Shown: piece by piece, positions 1-8,628 of the stretch
How positions within the stretch are numbered: the stretch's first letter is position 1
Layout of the letters: each line of letters begins with the position of its first letter
Assembly: GCF_042665075.1 (NCBI RefSeq)
Contig: NZ_JBHTBR010000005.1
Span: forward strand, 930,001 to 994,000
Reading direction: 5' to 3'
From: Hirschia litorea
GTDB taxonomy: Bacteria > Pseudomonadota > Alphaproteobacteria > Caulobacterales > Hyphomonadaceae
Length of the DNA: 64,000 nt
Program-made: the position numbers and the translations under genes
The notes under the pieces: model-generated
Told to the model about the DNA's origin: nothing
What the model saw: the letters and a program-made list of their open reading frames with translations, nothing else
Databases searched by the model: none

Positions 1-1
1 T

Positions 2-1882
2 GTGGCGGCTGCCAATGTGTCTTTGGTCAAAGATTTGCTGGTGGATGATGATGCGCGCATTGAAAAACTGGTTTCAGAACAGATAGCGGCGGCGCTGGCG
101 GCATCCGGCAAAGATATGGATGCACGTAGTACTGAAACATTAAAGGACGCCGTGAATGCTGTGTTTCGCTCATCCGACATAGAGAAAGCTGCAGCCCGTG
201 AGGCCTTGGCGGCGGGGAATGTTGAAGGAGCTGCTTTGTCACTTGCGGAAGTGGCGGCGCGTCAGGCCTTGGCGGCGGGAAATGCTGTGACGGCGGCGGC
301 GCAAAGCTATAGCGAAGCGGGCGCGTTGTTTGCGGCAAGTGATACGAGCAAAGCTGTTGATGCGTATCAAAAATCATTGGAATTGGTGCCAAATAACCCA
401 GATGCGGCCAATGGTTTGGCTCCCTTGTATGAACGTTTAGGACGTATGGAGGAAGCAGAAGCGCTTTATACCTCCATTCTAAATGGTGTGGGGACAAGTG
501 ACGAGAAATGGCGCGCAAAAGCACTGGGTAATTTGGCTTTGATGGCAGAAGGGCGTGGTGAATACGAAACTGCGCTGGCGGGTTTGACAGAAGCAAAAGC
601 CATTTTTGAGAAATTGCGTGATCAAGGTGCGGTGGCGCGCGCGCTCGTGAATTTGGGAAATCTAACCCATGCGATGGGGGATTATGAAAAGTCCATTGAT
701 TATTCTGAACGCGCTTTGGCGCTGTCCAAACAACTAGGTCTACCTCAAGGGGAGGCTGCGGCGCTGGGCAATATCGGTTATGCGAAAATGTCGCTAAACG
801 ATTATGAGAGCGCACGCACCCATTTTGCGCAATCGCTAGAGGCGATGGATCGCGCAGGCATGGAAACTGAAAAGGGCAATGCGTATTTGAACCTGACCCT
901 GATGTTATCAAATGAAGGCAAATTGAATGAAGCGGAGGCGATGGCGCGTAAGGCGTTGGACCTCGGCACGCGGATGCAATCTCGTTTGATTGAAGGCGGG
1001 GCGCTGAATCACTTGGCGATTATCGCGCGGGATAGGCAAGAATATGATCAAGCATTGGCCTTTCATGCCGAGGCAATAGCCGCGTTGGAGCAGATTAAGG
1101 CGCGCAATTTGATAGTGCGTGAATATCGCTCGCAGGCAAATACAGCTATCGCAATGGGCGATGGTGAAAAGGCGATAGAACTCTACAAGTCTGCATTGGC
1201 TGTGGCTGAAGAGATGCAGGATGTGACAACGCAGGTGCGCGAATTAAGCTCTGTGGCGGAGGCGGAGTTTAACATAAATGGCGTGGACGCGGCATTGCCG
1301 TATATTGAGGATGCGCAGCAAAGGTGTGTAGCGGCGGGGGATGATGCTTGTCTTGCCAAAATTTTGCGCATTCATGGCGAATATCAAACCTATGCAGGGG
1401 ATATGCCGAAGGCTGTTAGCCTTATCGGGCAGTCGGTTGAGTTGTATGAAAGCATAGGCGAAGTGGATGCACAGCTTGACGGCCTGAGGCGTATTGCGCG
1501 TATCGCACAATCGGTTTCATCAGCTGATCTAATTTTGCAGGCCACGGACGAAAGTCTTGCATTGGCTAGATCGCGCCAACCTGTTGATCATGAAGGTATT
1601 AGTTCCGATTTAGAAATGCGGATTGAAGCACTGTTTCGCCAAGATAGAATTGATGAAGCGATTGTGGCTGCACGAGAGAATATAGATATTGCGACAGCTT
1701 ATCAGGGAGAATATCGACCTATAATGCTGGCAAATGCGCATGTGATGATGGCCAATCTCATCAAAACAAAAAATCAGAACGAAGACGCAGACACCCATTT
1801 TCAAAACGCGATTGCATTGCTGGAAGAAAGTGGAAAACATCCTGAACAATTGGCCAGTATTCGCCAGATGGCAGGACAGTAG
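2..1882 (+). CDS. TPR-repeat protein, N-terminus cut by window edge
   Basis: At least 626 residues made almost wholly of tetratricopeptide repeats, seen as repeated units such as ALGNLALMAEGRGEYETAL, ALVNLGNLTHAMGDYEKSI and ALGNIGYAKMSLNDYESAR, roughly 40 residues apart from about residue 100 to 620. TPR arrays are protein-interaction scaffolds; no enzymatic domain or membrane segment is visible. The frame is open to the left edge and the GTG at position 2 has no visible ribosome site, so the true start and any N-terminal domain or signal peptide probably lie outside. The stop codon touches the Shine-Dalgarno of the next gene, so the two are probably cotranscribed. Specific function unknown. 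Confidence 0.85.
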   Translation: MAAANVSLVKDLLVDDDARIEKLVSEQIAAALAASGKDMDARSTETLKDAVNAVFRSSDIEKAAAREALAAGNVEGAALSLAEVAARQALAAGNAVTAAAQSYSEAGALFAASDTSKAVDAYQKSLELVPNNPDAANGLAPLYERLGRMEEAEALYTSILNGVGTSDEKWRAKALGNLALMAEGRGEYETALAGLTEAKAIFEKLRDQGAVARALVNLGNLTHAMGDYEKSIDYSERALALSKQLGLPQGEAAALGNIGYAKMSLNDYESARTHFAQSLEAMDRAGMETEKGNAYLNLTLMLSNEGKLNEAEAMARKALDLGTRMQSRLIEGGALNHLAIIARDRQEYDQALAFHAEAIAALEQIKARNLIVREYRSQANTAIAMGDGEKAIELYKSALAVAEEMQDVTTQVRELSSVAEAEFNINGVDAALPYIEDAQQRCVAAGDDACLAKILRIHGEYQTYAGDMPKAVSLIGQSVELYESIGEVDAQLDGLRRIARIAQSVSSADLILQATDESLALARSRQPVDHEGISSDLEMRIEALFRQDRIDEAIVAARENIDIATAYQGEYRPIMLANAHVMMANLIKTKNQNEDADTHFQNAIALLEESGKHPEQLASIRQMAGQ

Positions 1883-1894
1883 GAGCTTATTTGA

Positions 1895-2344
1895 GTGGCA
1901 TTACTAGGCAATATATTTTGGTATTTCCCTTTTTTCGGCTTTGTGTCCGCAGCGATTGTTTGGCTGATTGGGATGTTGCTTGTTGTGACTGTAGTTGCGG
2001 CCCCATTGGGGACGGGATTGGTTGAGTTGGGACGATTTCTTTTCTGGCCATTTGGTAGCCGTATGGTGCAAGCCAAGCATGTAGGCGGGGTGATTGCTCA
2101 AAATGGTTTATGGCGCGTATGGGGCTGGTTAGTGCTTCTTTTATGGTTGCCGATAGGTATTGTTCTTGCGCTTGTTATGATCGTAAAAGGCGTCTTGATG
2201 TGCGTGACGATTGTTGGAATCCCTGCCGGATTAGCGATTTTAAAGTCTGTACCGACGGCGCTAAATCCGGTTGGAAAACGGCGCGTATCGAAGATTGAAG
2301 CCGAAGAAATTGAACGCGCACGATTTCACCAAAATAGAAGTTGA
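1895..2344 (+). CDS. YccF-domain inner-membrane protein
   Basis: A 149-residue, very hydrophobic protein with the double YccF signature: an N-terminal GNIFWYFPFFGF helix pair followed by APLG and FWPFGS, then a second helical block ending CVTIVGIPAGLAILK. Family members are small integral inner-membrane proteins without an assigned reaction. The start is GTG, chosen because AGGAG lies nine bases upstream. The last codons are charged and cytoplasmic-looking. The stop TGA overlaps the start ATG of the exonuclease gene by one base, so translation is probably coupled. The family call rests on motif recognition only. Confidence 0.75.
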   Translation: MALLGNIFWYFPFFGFVSAAIVWLIGMLLVVTVVAAPLGTGLVELGRFLFWPFGSRMVQAKHVGGVIAQNGLWRVWGWLVLLLWLPIGIVLALVMIVKGVLMCVTIVGIPAGLAILKSVPTALNPVGKRRVSKIEAEEIERARFHQNRS

Positions 2345-2937
2345 TGAATATGAGTGGGTGCCCGCCTGAGGATGAATATCGATTTGTTGCGCTGGATGTT
2401 GAGACAGCCAATAATGATCGGGCGAGCATTTGCCAGATTGGTTTAGCGTGCGTGGATTGGGATAATCAAATATCCAAATGGTCCATTTATGTGGACCCTG
2501 AAGTGTCTTTTTCTAGCTTCAACTCCAAGCTACATGGCATTAATGCTGACACCGTTGCGAGGGCAAGTGCATTTCCGGATGTTTGGGGGCGGCTTGGCCC
2601 TTTTTTGAAGCAATTCTCGATGGTGCAACACAGTCGTTTTGATGAGTTAGCTATCAATGCAGCATGTCAAAAATACATGCTCGATATACCGCGTCTTAAA
2701 TGGACAGATAGTGTGAAAGTTGCCCAGCATGCTTGGCCCCAATTTAAAGGTAATGGCGGGCATGGGTTGGCAAGCTTGAAAAAACGGCTTGGTTTAAGCT
2801 TTAAACACCATGATGCAGGCGAAGATGCAGGCGCATCAGCGCAGATAATTTTGCGGGCAGAGGCTGTGTTGGGAGATCAATTTGCCAAAGTGACGACCAT
2901 CCCTACAGTGAGGCAGTTGCAGCTTCCACTTTGGTAA
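2344..2937 (+). CDS. DEDDh 3'-5' exonuclease (DnaQ/PolIII epsilon-like)
   Basis: A 197-residue nuclease with all three exonuclease motifs: ExoI ALDVETAN (Asp18, Glu20), ExoII QHSRFDELAI, and ExoIII HHDAGEDAGAS with the His-Asp pair of the DEDDh class. It is short and lacks the polymerase-binding C-terminal region of true epsilon, so it more likely acts as a stand-alone proofreading or repair exonuclease on single-stranded ends. The start is ATG at 2344, overlapping the upstream TGA by one base; a TTG three bases earlier is possible. It ends in QLPLW, which resembles a clamp-binding pentapeptide (inference). It converges with the YmdB gene, and no clear terminator is visible between them. Confidence 0.85.
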   Translation: MNMSGCPPEDEYRFVALDVETANNDRASICQIGLACVDWDNQISKWSIYVDPEVSFSSFNSKLHGINADTVARASAFPDVWGRLGPFLKQFSMVQHSRFDELAINAACQKYMLDIPRLKWTDSVKVAQHAWPQFKGNGGHGLASLKKRLGLSFKHHDAGEDAGASAQIILRAEAVLGDQFAKVTTIPTVRQLQLPLW

Positions 2938-2959
2938 AAATACTGAGTGTTATTCGCGT

Positions 2960-3790
2960 CTAAACAGGCTCAACATTTGGATAAGCAGGTTTTAGGCGGC
3001 CTCCAACGCGAATGGGATCGATACGCTTGGCAAGCCCTGTTGCATCATCTGTTTCTACATAGACACCGCACATCGTGCCTTCGCCATCAGCGGGTTCCAT
3101 GCGGGGGCTAGGTAAGCGTGTCGTTTGTCGTTGGATGATAATTTCTTTTTTCATACCAATAACACTGTCATAGTCACCGCACATGCCTGCATCCGTCATA
3201 TAGGCTGTACCGCCCGGATAGATTTGATCATCAGCAGAAGGTGTGTGCGTGTGGGCCCCGACAACGAGGCTGGCTTGACCATCAATGAGGTGCCCAAGGC
3301 ATGCTTTTTCTGAGGAAGCTTCTGCGTGAACTTCAACGATGATCGCATCGGCAACTACACCTAATGGCGCTGCTTCAATGGCGCGTAATACGCCTTGGAA
3401 TGGATCATCAAGGCTATCCATAAAGACACGGCCATGGATTTGAACAACATATACACGGCGACCATCTGGAAGCGTGTAGAGCTGTGCGCCGCGTCCAGGA
3501 ATTTCAAGGCTTTGCGGGTAGTTGTAGGGACGGATCAGGCGAGGTTCGCGCTCGATATAGGTGAGCATTTCGCGCTGGTCCCATGAGTGATTTCCCAGCG
3601 TTATGCAGTCTGCTCCAGCGTCAAATAGGCTATTTGCGATTTTCTCTGTGAGGCCAAAACCACCTGCTGCATTTTCACCATTCACGACGACAAAGTCGAG
3701 CGCTAAATCACGGCGGATATCGGGTAGATTGTCGATCACAGCATGACGACCGGAGCTTCCGACGATATCTCCGAAAAAGGCTAAACGCAT
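2960..3790 (-). CDS. ymdB: YmdB-family metallophosphoesterase
   Basis: A 276-residue cytosolic calcineurin-like phosphoesterase of the TIGR00282/YmdB type. Metal-binding motifs run in order: FGDIVG at the N-terminus, NGEN, LGNHSWD, VHAEASSEK and GAHTHTPSAD. Members hydrolyse 2',3'-cyclic nucleotides and influence biofilm and stress behaviour in Bacillus; the substrate here is not known. The family almost always begins MR(I/L)LFIGD, so the ATG at 3790 is preferred over the in-frame GTG at 3802, with a GTGGA stretch as a weak ribosome site. Length fits the family. Many alphaproteobacteria keep this gene beside the folate cyclo-ligase, as here, with one lipoprotein gene between. Confidence 0.9.
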   Translation of the reverse strand: MRLAFFGDIVGSSGRHAVIDNLPDIRRDLALDFVVVNGENAAGGFGLTEKIANSLFDAGADCITLGNHSWDQREMLTYIEREPRLIRPYNYPQSLEIPGRGAQLYTLPDGRRVYVVQIHGRVFMDSLDDPFQGVLRAIEAAPLGVVADAIIVEVHAEASSEKACLGHLIDGQASLVVGAHTHTPSADDQIYPGGTAYMTDAGMCGDYDSVIGMKKEIIIQRQTTRLPSPRMEPADGEGTMCGVYVETDDATGLAKRIDPIRVGGRLKPAYPNVEPV

Positions 3791-3882
3791 AGATAGGTCC
3801 ACATTGGCAAAGGGGCATAAAAAGGGAGGCTTTACGCGTTTGTGGGGTGAATGTGAATAGCCGTGATTAAATTGAAGCGGGC

Positions 3883-4314
3883 TTAGTGTACTTTTGTAAC
3901 TTCATCAATTTTGTAAATTTGTAAGCCATTGCACATGATGGAGACTGTTTTATATGGCTTTTTAGCAAAACCTTCTGCGTATTTTGCACCAATTTCTGCT
4001 TGGACAGGTGCGTCTGCTTTTACGAGATCAAGTGTTAGGTTTTCGTCGGTTGTGTATGCGTCATTGCGCTTGAGGATTGCATACCCTGCCTCTTCATTGA
4101 GGTCGGCGGTGACGTGGATGATACGGTCGCGGCGGGGTGTTTTGGCGTCTTTTACTATTGGTTGCGGCATGTGGTTAACCCATGCATAAGCGCTTAAAAC
4201 CTCCATCTGGCATGCCTCTGCTTCCGCTGTGGTGCCTTCCTGCTGGGGGTTATGGCAGCACGAGATGAGGCTTAGGCTTGCCAGTGCTATAAGCGAGGTT
4301 CGGAGGTGGTGCAT
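3883..4314 (-). CDS. Putative lipoprotein, unknown function
   Basis: A 143-residue protein with a lipoprotein signal peptide: basic start MHHLRTS, a hydrophobic core, then the lipobox LISC with Cys19 as the predicted lipidated residue. The mature part is soluble and mixed in charge, with no motif I recognise. It sits between the folate cyclo-ligase and YmdB genes on the same strand, with about 90 to 140 bases on either side, so it may have its own promoter. No ribosome site stands out, but the signal peptide fixes the start. Confidence 0.7.
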   Translation of the reverse strand: MHHLRTSLIALASLSLISCCHNPQQEGTTAEAEACQMEVLSAYAWVNHMPQPIVKDAKTPRRDRIIHVTADLNEEAGYAILKRNDAYTTDENLTLDLVKADAPVQAEIGAKYAEGFAKKPYKTVSIMCNGLQIYKIDEVTKVH

Positions 4315-4450
4315 TTCAGTGTCTCCATGCCAAAATTGGCATTGATAGAAGAAGGGTGGAGGTGCTTTTAGAAGTGTAACTCATAGCTTCTAAGTTGCAA
4401 TGCATCTATGTGCTTGCATTCATCACTTGGTGATTGAGTAGGGTGAAGCG

Positions 4451-5101
4451 TTAGGTGTTGTCGTTTTGGTTTTGTGCGTTTGGATTTGCGCGGGCTAAAA
4501 ATAGCGGCACAGAATTATTGGGTGTTTCGGCCCAATCAAGCGCGATATCGTGAGCCTCTGTAGGGACAGCATCAACTTGTTGTTGAGAATAACCAATACC
4601 GACATAAAAGCAGGGACCATCTTCGCGAAGGGCTTTTATCGTGCGGTCATAATAGCCTTTGCCATAGCCTAGACGTGCTCCACGCGCATCGAATGCAAGC
4701 AAAGGGGCAAGCACGAGTTTGGGGCGTATTTCGATGGCATCGGAAGCAGGCTGTAATAGACCAAATGGACCTTTGACGAGATCTTCTGGTTTCTCGTGTA
4801 GACGGAACGTCATCTCGCCTGTGTTTTCCACGCGTGGCAGAACGATTTTTGCACCTTGTTTGCGAAGACGATTGAGCAAAGGAAGCGGGTCCAACTCCTC
4901 CTCGATTGCGCGGTAGCCAGCGACAACGGGACCAAAGCGTTCAAGCAATTTCATCGGGAAGCGTTTGGCCAACTTGTCTGCTGCATCAGGGTCACGTGCA
5001 GCGGATTCGGCACGGATTTCCTTCATGTGAGCGCGTAGGATTTCTTTTTGCTGAGCATTGGCTGATGTCAAAACGAGATCCCATTCTTTTTGTGTCGTCA
5101 T
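4451..5101 (-). CDS. 5-formyltetrahydrofolate cyclo-ligase
   Basis: A 216-residue enzyme that converts 5-formyl-THF to 5,10-methenyl-THF with ATP, returning the storage folate to one-carbon metabolism. The signature is the C-terminal LAFDARGARLGYGKGYYDRT loop that binds phosphate and folate, with LPRVENTGEMTF and GPFGLLQP before it. The open frame runs 177 bases further upstream, but that stretch folds as an RNA and its translation is unlike the family, so the ATG at 5101 (MTTQKEWD) is taken as the start. The ribosome site is weak. The link to a 6S-type RNA immediately upstream is a classical bacterial arrangement (ssrS-ygfA). Confidence 0.9.
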   Translation of the reverse strand: MTTQKEWDLVLTSANAQQKEILRAHMKEIRAESAARDPDAADKLAKRFPMKLLERFGPVVAGYRAIEEELDPLPLLNRLRKQGAKIVLPRVENTGEMTFRLHEKPEDLVKGPFGLLQPASDAIEIRPKLVLAPLLAFDARGARLGYGKGYYDRTIKALREDGPCFYVGIGYSQQQVDAVPTEAHDIALDWAETPNNSVPLFLARANPNAQNQNDNT

Positions 5102-5109
5102 AAGTGGAG

Positions 5110-5261
5110 GCGGCGCCACAGTCGCCGTGGGGTATGTAGATTCCCATCGACCCAGCAAGCTAGGTGGGCGCCGGTTAGTTAGGACCACGGTCCAGTCCAG
5201 AGCCAGCTCCCTGATGAAAATGTAAGGTCGCTGGAATATAACTTCCCTACACAAACGCCGC
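5110..5261 (-). ncRNA. ssrS: 6S RNA-like structured RNA (ssrS candidate)
   Basis: On the minus strand this roughly 152-base stretch folds into one long, interrupted hairpin. GCGGCG at 5261-5256 pairs with CGCCGC at 5115-5110. GUGUAG pairs with CUACAU, and UUCC plus CGAC pair with GGAA and GUCG further in, leaving a long central region as in 6S RNA. A small local hairpin (CCAC/GUGG) sits near the 3' side. 6S RNA mimics an open promoter and sequesters sigma70 holoenzyme; it is commonly encoded just upstream of the folate cyclo-ligase, as here. The identification rests on position and hand folding, and the ends are approximate. Confidence 0.6.
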
Positions 5262-5330
5262 AGCAAACCGCCAAGCATTCATGTAAGCGCGATATGGGCA
5301 TACAACAAGTGAATGTTTCGTGGGGAATGC

Positions 5331-6746
5331 CTAAAAGCTGAAAATAAAGGAGGTGTAACCGTAAAAGGTCTCATCTTCATTGGAAGCATTCGGGGCATTT
5401 TTGGCAAAGTCACCTTTGATGAATATGGAACCACCCGTTTCAAGGCGCAAACTATCGGGTACGACCCAATATCTAATGCTGCTATCAAATGTGTGACCGA
5501 TGAAATCACCTGATTGACCCGTTATGTCGCGCTGATTTGCGACGATCCAAGTATCTGTGTCTGAAGAGAGGTAGCCTGCATTATAAGTCAGGCGTGCATC
5601 CCAACGCGCACTGGGTTTAACTTGAATGCGTGTTCCTATGGCGGTGAGGTTTGCGGGTGAGAATGGGCCATAGATTGATGTGTTGTTCAGGTCTGTTCTG
5701 CGGGAACCAAAAAGATACTCATATTGATTGTATTCGGCATCTGTGGGGTCTTCATCGCCAGACGTGTGAAAGTATTGTGCCGCAATACGCGGCTGCCAAG
5801 GCGCATTGAATGTGTAACCTACAGATGAGAAAAAGGTTTGTGCGTCAAAGTCCAAATCTGTCGTAGCGGTAGGGGAGGAAGAGCCGCGATGTGTTCCTGT
5901 GCGCCATGATGTTTCAATTTCCATATCCCATTGGCCAGTCTGAGGCTTTCGCGCAAGACGAAAACCAGGCTCGATGAATTGACGATTGGGCGTGGGTGTT
6001 GAAGCGGTGTCTTCTTCATTCAAGCCATATAGAAATGCTTCTGCCGTGAGGTTGGACGCAATTTCAGGAAAAGCATTTGCGCGGCGATAGTGTATACCCC
6101 AAAAACGGCGTTCCCATTCTTCTGTATCTCCAGAGAGATTGTTATCGTCTAAATCGGAGGGATTGGCGGGATTGCGGTCGATTGGGACGACATAGAGAAG
6201 GTGTAACTCATCGCCTGCTTTGTTTTTAGAGGTCGCGTGGATACCGGTATATGCTTTGATGACATTGGCAAAGGATGCGCGGTCTATTTGGCGCTTTGCA
6301 CCGATTGTTACTGTTTGGCGGCCTAATTTCACGTCCATATTGGAATCTGCACCCAAAAGACCGGGCGTTGTGAATTGTGCGTAAAATTGCAAAATATCTA
6401 ATGGGTTGGTGATGCTGCTAGAGTTAGGTGTTCCTGCATCATCCAAATAGGTGCGGCTATCTTGAAGTTCTAACCCAAATTTTAAGGGGCCTGTGTCGAT
6501 TTTTGTATGAATGAGGGTGCGAGCAAGAAGCAATTGGTCGCTACCAGTGCCGCCCGCACGAAATTGCCCATCTAAGGCTTCATACCTGATACGTGATTCA
6601 CCTGAAACGCTGATATAATCGGGCAGACTATTATTTAGGCGGAAGGCTTTATCTGGCTCTGCATTGGCGACTGCGCTTAACGATAGGACGGAGCAAGAAA
6701 AGCTCAGTACACTGATTTTGAAACTGTATAGTTTAGGTAAGCGCAT
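5331..6746 (-). CDS. Alginate-export-family outer-membrane porin
   Basis: A 471-residue beta-barrel protein of the alginate_exp type. It has a Sec signal peptide (MRLPKLYSFK... to AVANAEPD), then many alternating amphipathic strands with typical motifs such as ESRIRYEALDGQFR, FGLELQDSR and VKLGRQTVTIGAKRQ, and it ends in the outer-membrane C-terminal phenylalanine (FIFSF). Related proteins form anion-selective channels in the outer membrane; in marine alphaproteobacteria the real substrate is usually unknown. There is no polysaccharide gene next to it, so alginate export is not implied. The start is supported by the signal peptide and a distant GGAG. Confidence 0.8.
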   Translation of the reverse strand: MRLPKLYSFKISVLSFSCSVLSLSAVANAEPDKAFRLNNSLPDYISVSGESRIRYEALDGQFRAGGTGSDQLLLARTLIHTKIDTGPLKFGLELQDSRTYLDDAGTPNSSSITNPLDILQFYAQFTTPGLLGADSNMDVKLGRQTVTIGAKRQIDRASFANVIKAYTGIHATSKNKAGDELHLLYVVPIDRNPANPSDLDDNNLSGDTEEWERRFWGIHYRRANAFPEIASNLTAEAFLYGLNEEDTASTPTPNRQFIEPGFRLARKPQTGQWDMEIETSWRTGTHRGSSSPTATTDLDFDAQTFFSSVGYTFNAPWQPRIAAQYFHTSGDEDPTDAEYNQYEYLFGSRRTDLNNTSIYGPFSPANLTAIGTRIQVKPSARWDARLTYNAGYLSSDTDTWIVANQRDITGQSGDFIGHTFDSSIRYWVVPDSLRLETGGSIFIKGDFAKNAPNASNEDETFYGYTSFIFSF

Positions 6747-6831
6747 AATTCTAAATTTATCTCCATTTACAGGGCCATCACTGAGGGTTGGAGGTATATT
6801 TCACAAAATCCCGAAATATAAAAATGAAAAC

Positions 6832-8232
6832 TTAGCTATCAAAGGCGTGTGGCAGTATCAAAGAGGCCGGATCAGCGTTTAAATCACCACGAGACGGCAG
6901 GGGTCTGCGCCCATGTCTATCCATGCCAAACCAGAATTGGCCTACATGCTCACCTATTGTTTCTAGGCGGTCCATGTTTGTTTTTGTTGAGTTTTCTAGA
7001 GCGCGCATGGTTTTGATCATCTCGTCCACACCCTTTTTAGGGAAGTCGCCAAGGAAGTCATTTCCGTCAAATAAGTCATCGCCCAATATGTCGCGGATAG
7101 CAGGCTCGTCCAGATCGACATCAATGCGTTGGAAATGGAGAAGAGAGTCATTCATAATGCCTAAATCGTCCATATCTCCAAGTTCGGAATTTATCTTAAT
7201 TGGGAAGGCGGGGTCGGACATTGCTTGAAGCCAAGTAAGTCCGTTTGTGGAGGTATCGGGTATCATGCCACGCAAGGCTTCAATTGCTTTTAGGCCTGCC
7301 ATTTTGCCTTTGAAGTCGGAGACATCAAAAGTTGGCCGGAAAGCCCCTGTACCAAGGGAAAGCACAGAAATATTGTCTGCTCCGGTCTTCCAACCAAAGC
7401 CGAATGGGGATTTAGGTTCACCCTTCCATGTAGGCCAAGGTTTTGCATTGTCGCGCCATTTCATCGTGGCAACGAGGAAAGCTTGCATGGCAGGATTATT
7501 GTGGGGACTAACGCCGCCATCAAAGAATAACGCTTTTTCTACGGGTGAGATTTGCTTTTCGACGGGGCTTAGGAAAAAGGGTGCGGATGCGGACGCTTGG
7601 ACCACTTCTTGCAGGATATAATGTTTGTTCGCGATGAATTTTTCACCCGGTCCGCCATTGGCGTCGTAAAAACCTTGCCAGTGCGGTGAGTTCCATTCCC
7701 AATATTTAGCTTTGGGGTTGTTGGTTAAAATCCAAGGGCTGCCTTTATCAATACGCTTAGAGCATATCATTAAGCCGGTTTGCAGATAATCTGTTCCAAG
7801 TTCGAGGCAATGATTTGGGTCAGCACCCTTAGAAATTAGAAAATCGCGAAAGCAATCATTGATAACTTTGGTGAGTTTGCGTGAGTCAAATTTGGGCACC
7901 ATCCCAATAATGCCGTGTTTTTTCGTGCCAAAAACATCATTGGCGAGAGTGCGATAGAGTGCCTTTATTTCGCTGACCTTATAACCAAGGGCGAGCAGAG
8001 TTGCCATGATTGCGCCGGTGGATGTGCCTGCTATGAGATCAAAATAATGGCAGAGGCGAAAGTCTTCACGTTCAGCAGCAGGGAGGCGGTTGGCGAGTTT
8101 AGCTTCGACTTGCTCAAGAATGCCGCAAGTGAGAATGCCACGTACACCGCCGCCATCAAGGGCTAGAATACGTTTGCGTCCTTCTGCGAATAGGTGAGTT
8201 TCCAGTGATTTTGGTCGAAGTGCGTCTCTCAT
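6832..8232 (-). CDS. Patatin-like phospholipase
   Basis: A 466-residue acyl hydrolase with the full patatin triad of motifs: the oxyanion loop ALDGGGVRGI, the nucleophile elbow GTSTG and the catalytic DGG in FFDGGVSPHNNP. The family cleaves acyl groups from phospholipids or lysolipids with a Ser-Asp dyad. No signal peptide or transmembrane helix is visible, so it is probably cytosolic or peripheral. The ATG at 8232 is preferred because GAGGGA lies about seven bases upstream; the ATG at 8259 has none. The gene stands alone, with no immunity-like or cyclase partner beside it, so a CBASS-type role is not supported. Confidence 0.85.
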   Translation of the reverse strand: MRDALRPKSLETHLFAEGRKRILALDGGGVRGILTCGILEQVEAKLANRLPAAEREDFRLCHYFDLIAGTSTGAIMATLLALGYKVSEIKALYRTLANDVFGTKKHGIIGMVPKFDSRKLTKVINDCFRDFLISKGADPNHCLELGTDYLQTGLMICSKRIDKGSPWILTNNPKAKYWEWNSPHWQGFYDANGGPGEKFIANKHYILQEVVQASASAPFFLSPVEKQISPVEKALFFDGGVSPHNNPAMQAFLVATMKWRDNAKPWPTWKGEPKSPFGFGWKTGADNISVLSLGTGAFRPTFDVSDFKGKMAGLKAIEALRGMIPDTSTNGLTWLQAMSDPAFPIKINSELGDMDDLGIMNDSLLHFQRIDVDLDEPAIRDILGDDLFDGNDFLGDFPKKGVDEMIKTMRALENSTKTNMDRLETIGEHVGQFWFGMDRHGRRPLPSRGDLNADPASLILPHAFDS

Positions 8233-8337
8233 TGCGTATCCCTCGCTCTGTCCCCGCATTAACTATGGCAGTTTCAGATTGATAACGAAAGAGCCAAAAA
8301 TGAATGAGATTGGCTTATATTTATGACACGCGAGATG

Positions 8338-8628
8338 CTAAAGCTGATCGCCTTTTGCTTTGTTACATATCGCATGAAGGAGCTGGAGATTGGTTAGATC
8401 ATCCTTTCCGCCCTTTGAGACGGGGTGGATATGGTCAAATGTGGGGCGCTGCTTTTTCCACACATTAGCATGTGGCGTATCAAAACGCGATTGAGGCATG
8501 GCTTGTTGGCAAAGCGCGCACAGCCCTTCTTGTTTGGCCCAGAGTGTATCGAACCAGCTTTGAGGGAAGGGCTGTCTGTATTTGGAACGTGACACGCTTA
8601 TGCGTTGAGAATATCTGGTACAGACCAT
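8338..8628 (-). CDS. Small HNH endonuclease
   Basis: About 97 residues with a zinc-ribbon CALC pair, then the HNH core FDHIHPVSKGGKDDLTNLQLL and a trailing CNKAKG, so the ββα-metal nuclease fold is complete. Small HNH proteins of this type are widespread and mostly uncharacterised; some act in repair or as mobile-element nucleases. The start is uncertain: the ATG at 8628 overlaps the end of folD by 31 bases in another frame, while a GTG at 8595 would avoid the overlap. The downstream position suggests it is the last gene of the yggT-DUF167-folD transcript. Confidence 0.75.
   Translation of the reverse strand: MVCTRYSQRISVSRSKYRQPFPQSWFDTLWAKQEGLCALCQQAMPQSRFDTPHANVWKKQRPTFDHIHPVSKGGKDDLTNLQLLHAICNKAKGDQL

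Noticed and set aside
27..911. 294-codon open frame on the minus strand
   Set aside because: It lies wholly antisense to the TPR gene, is rich in Pro/His/Arg as expected for a shadow frame, and has no recognisable motif.
5102..5278. 59-residue N-terminal extension of the folate cyclo-ligase
   Set aside because: The stretch folds as a 6S-like RNA and its translation does not resemble the family; the ATG at 5101 is the family start.
5331..6746. Porin as part of an alginate synthesis locus
   Set aside because: No alg genes are in the window; the alginate_exp family is broad and the name does not prove the substrate.
6832..8259. Patatin gene as part of a CBASS defence operon
   Set aside because: No nucleotide cyclase, HORMA or ubiquitin-like gene lies beside it; neighbours are housekeeping genes.
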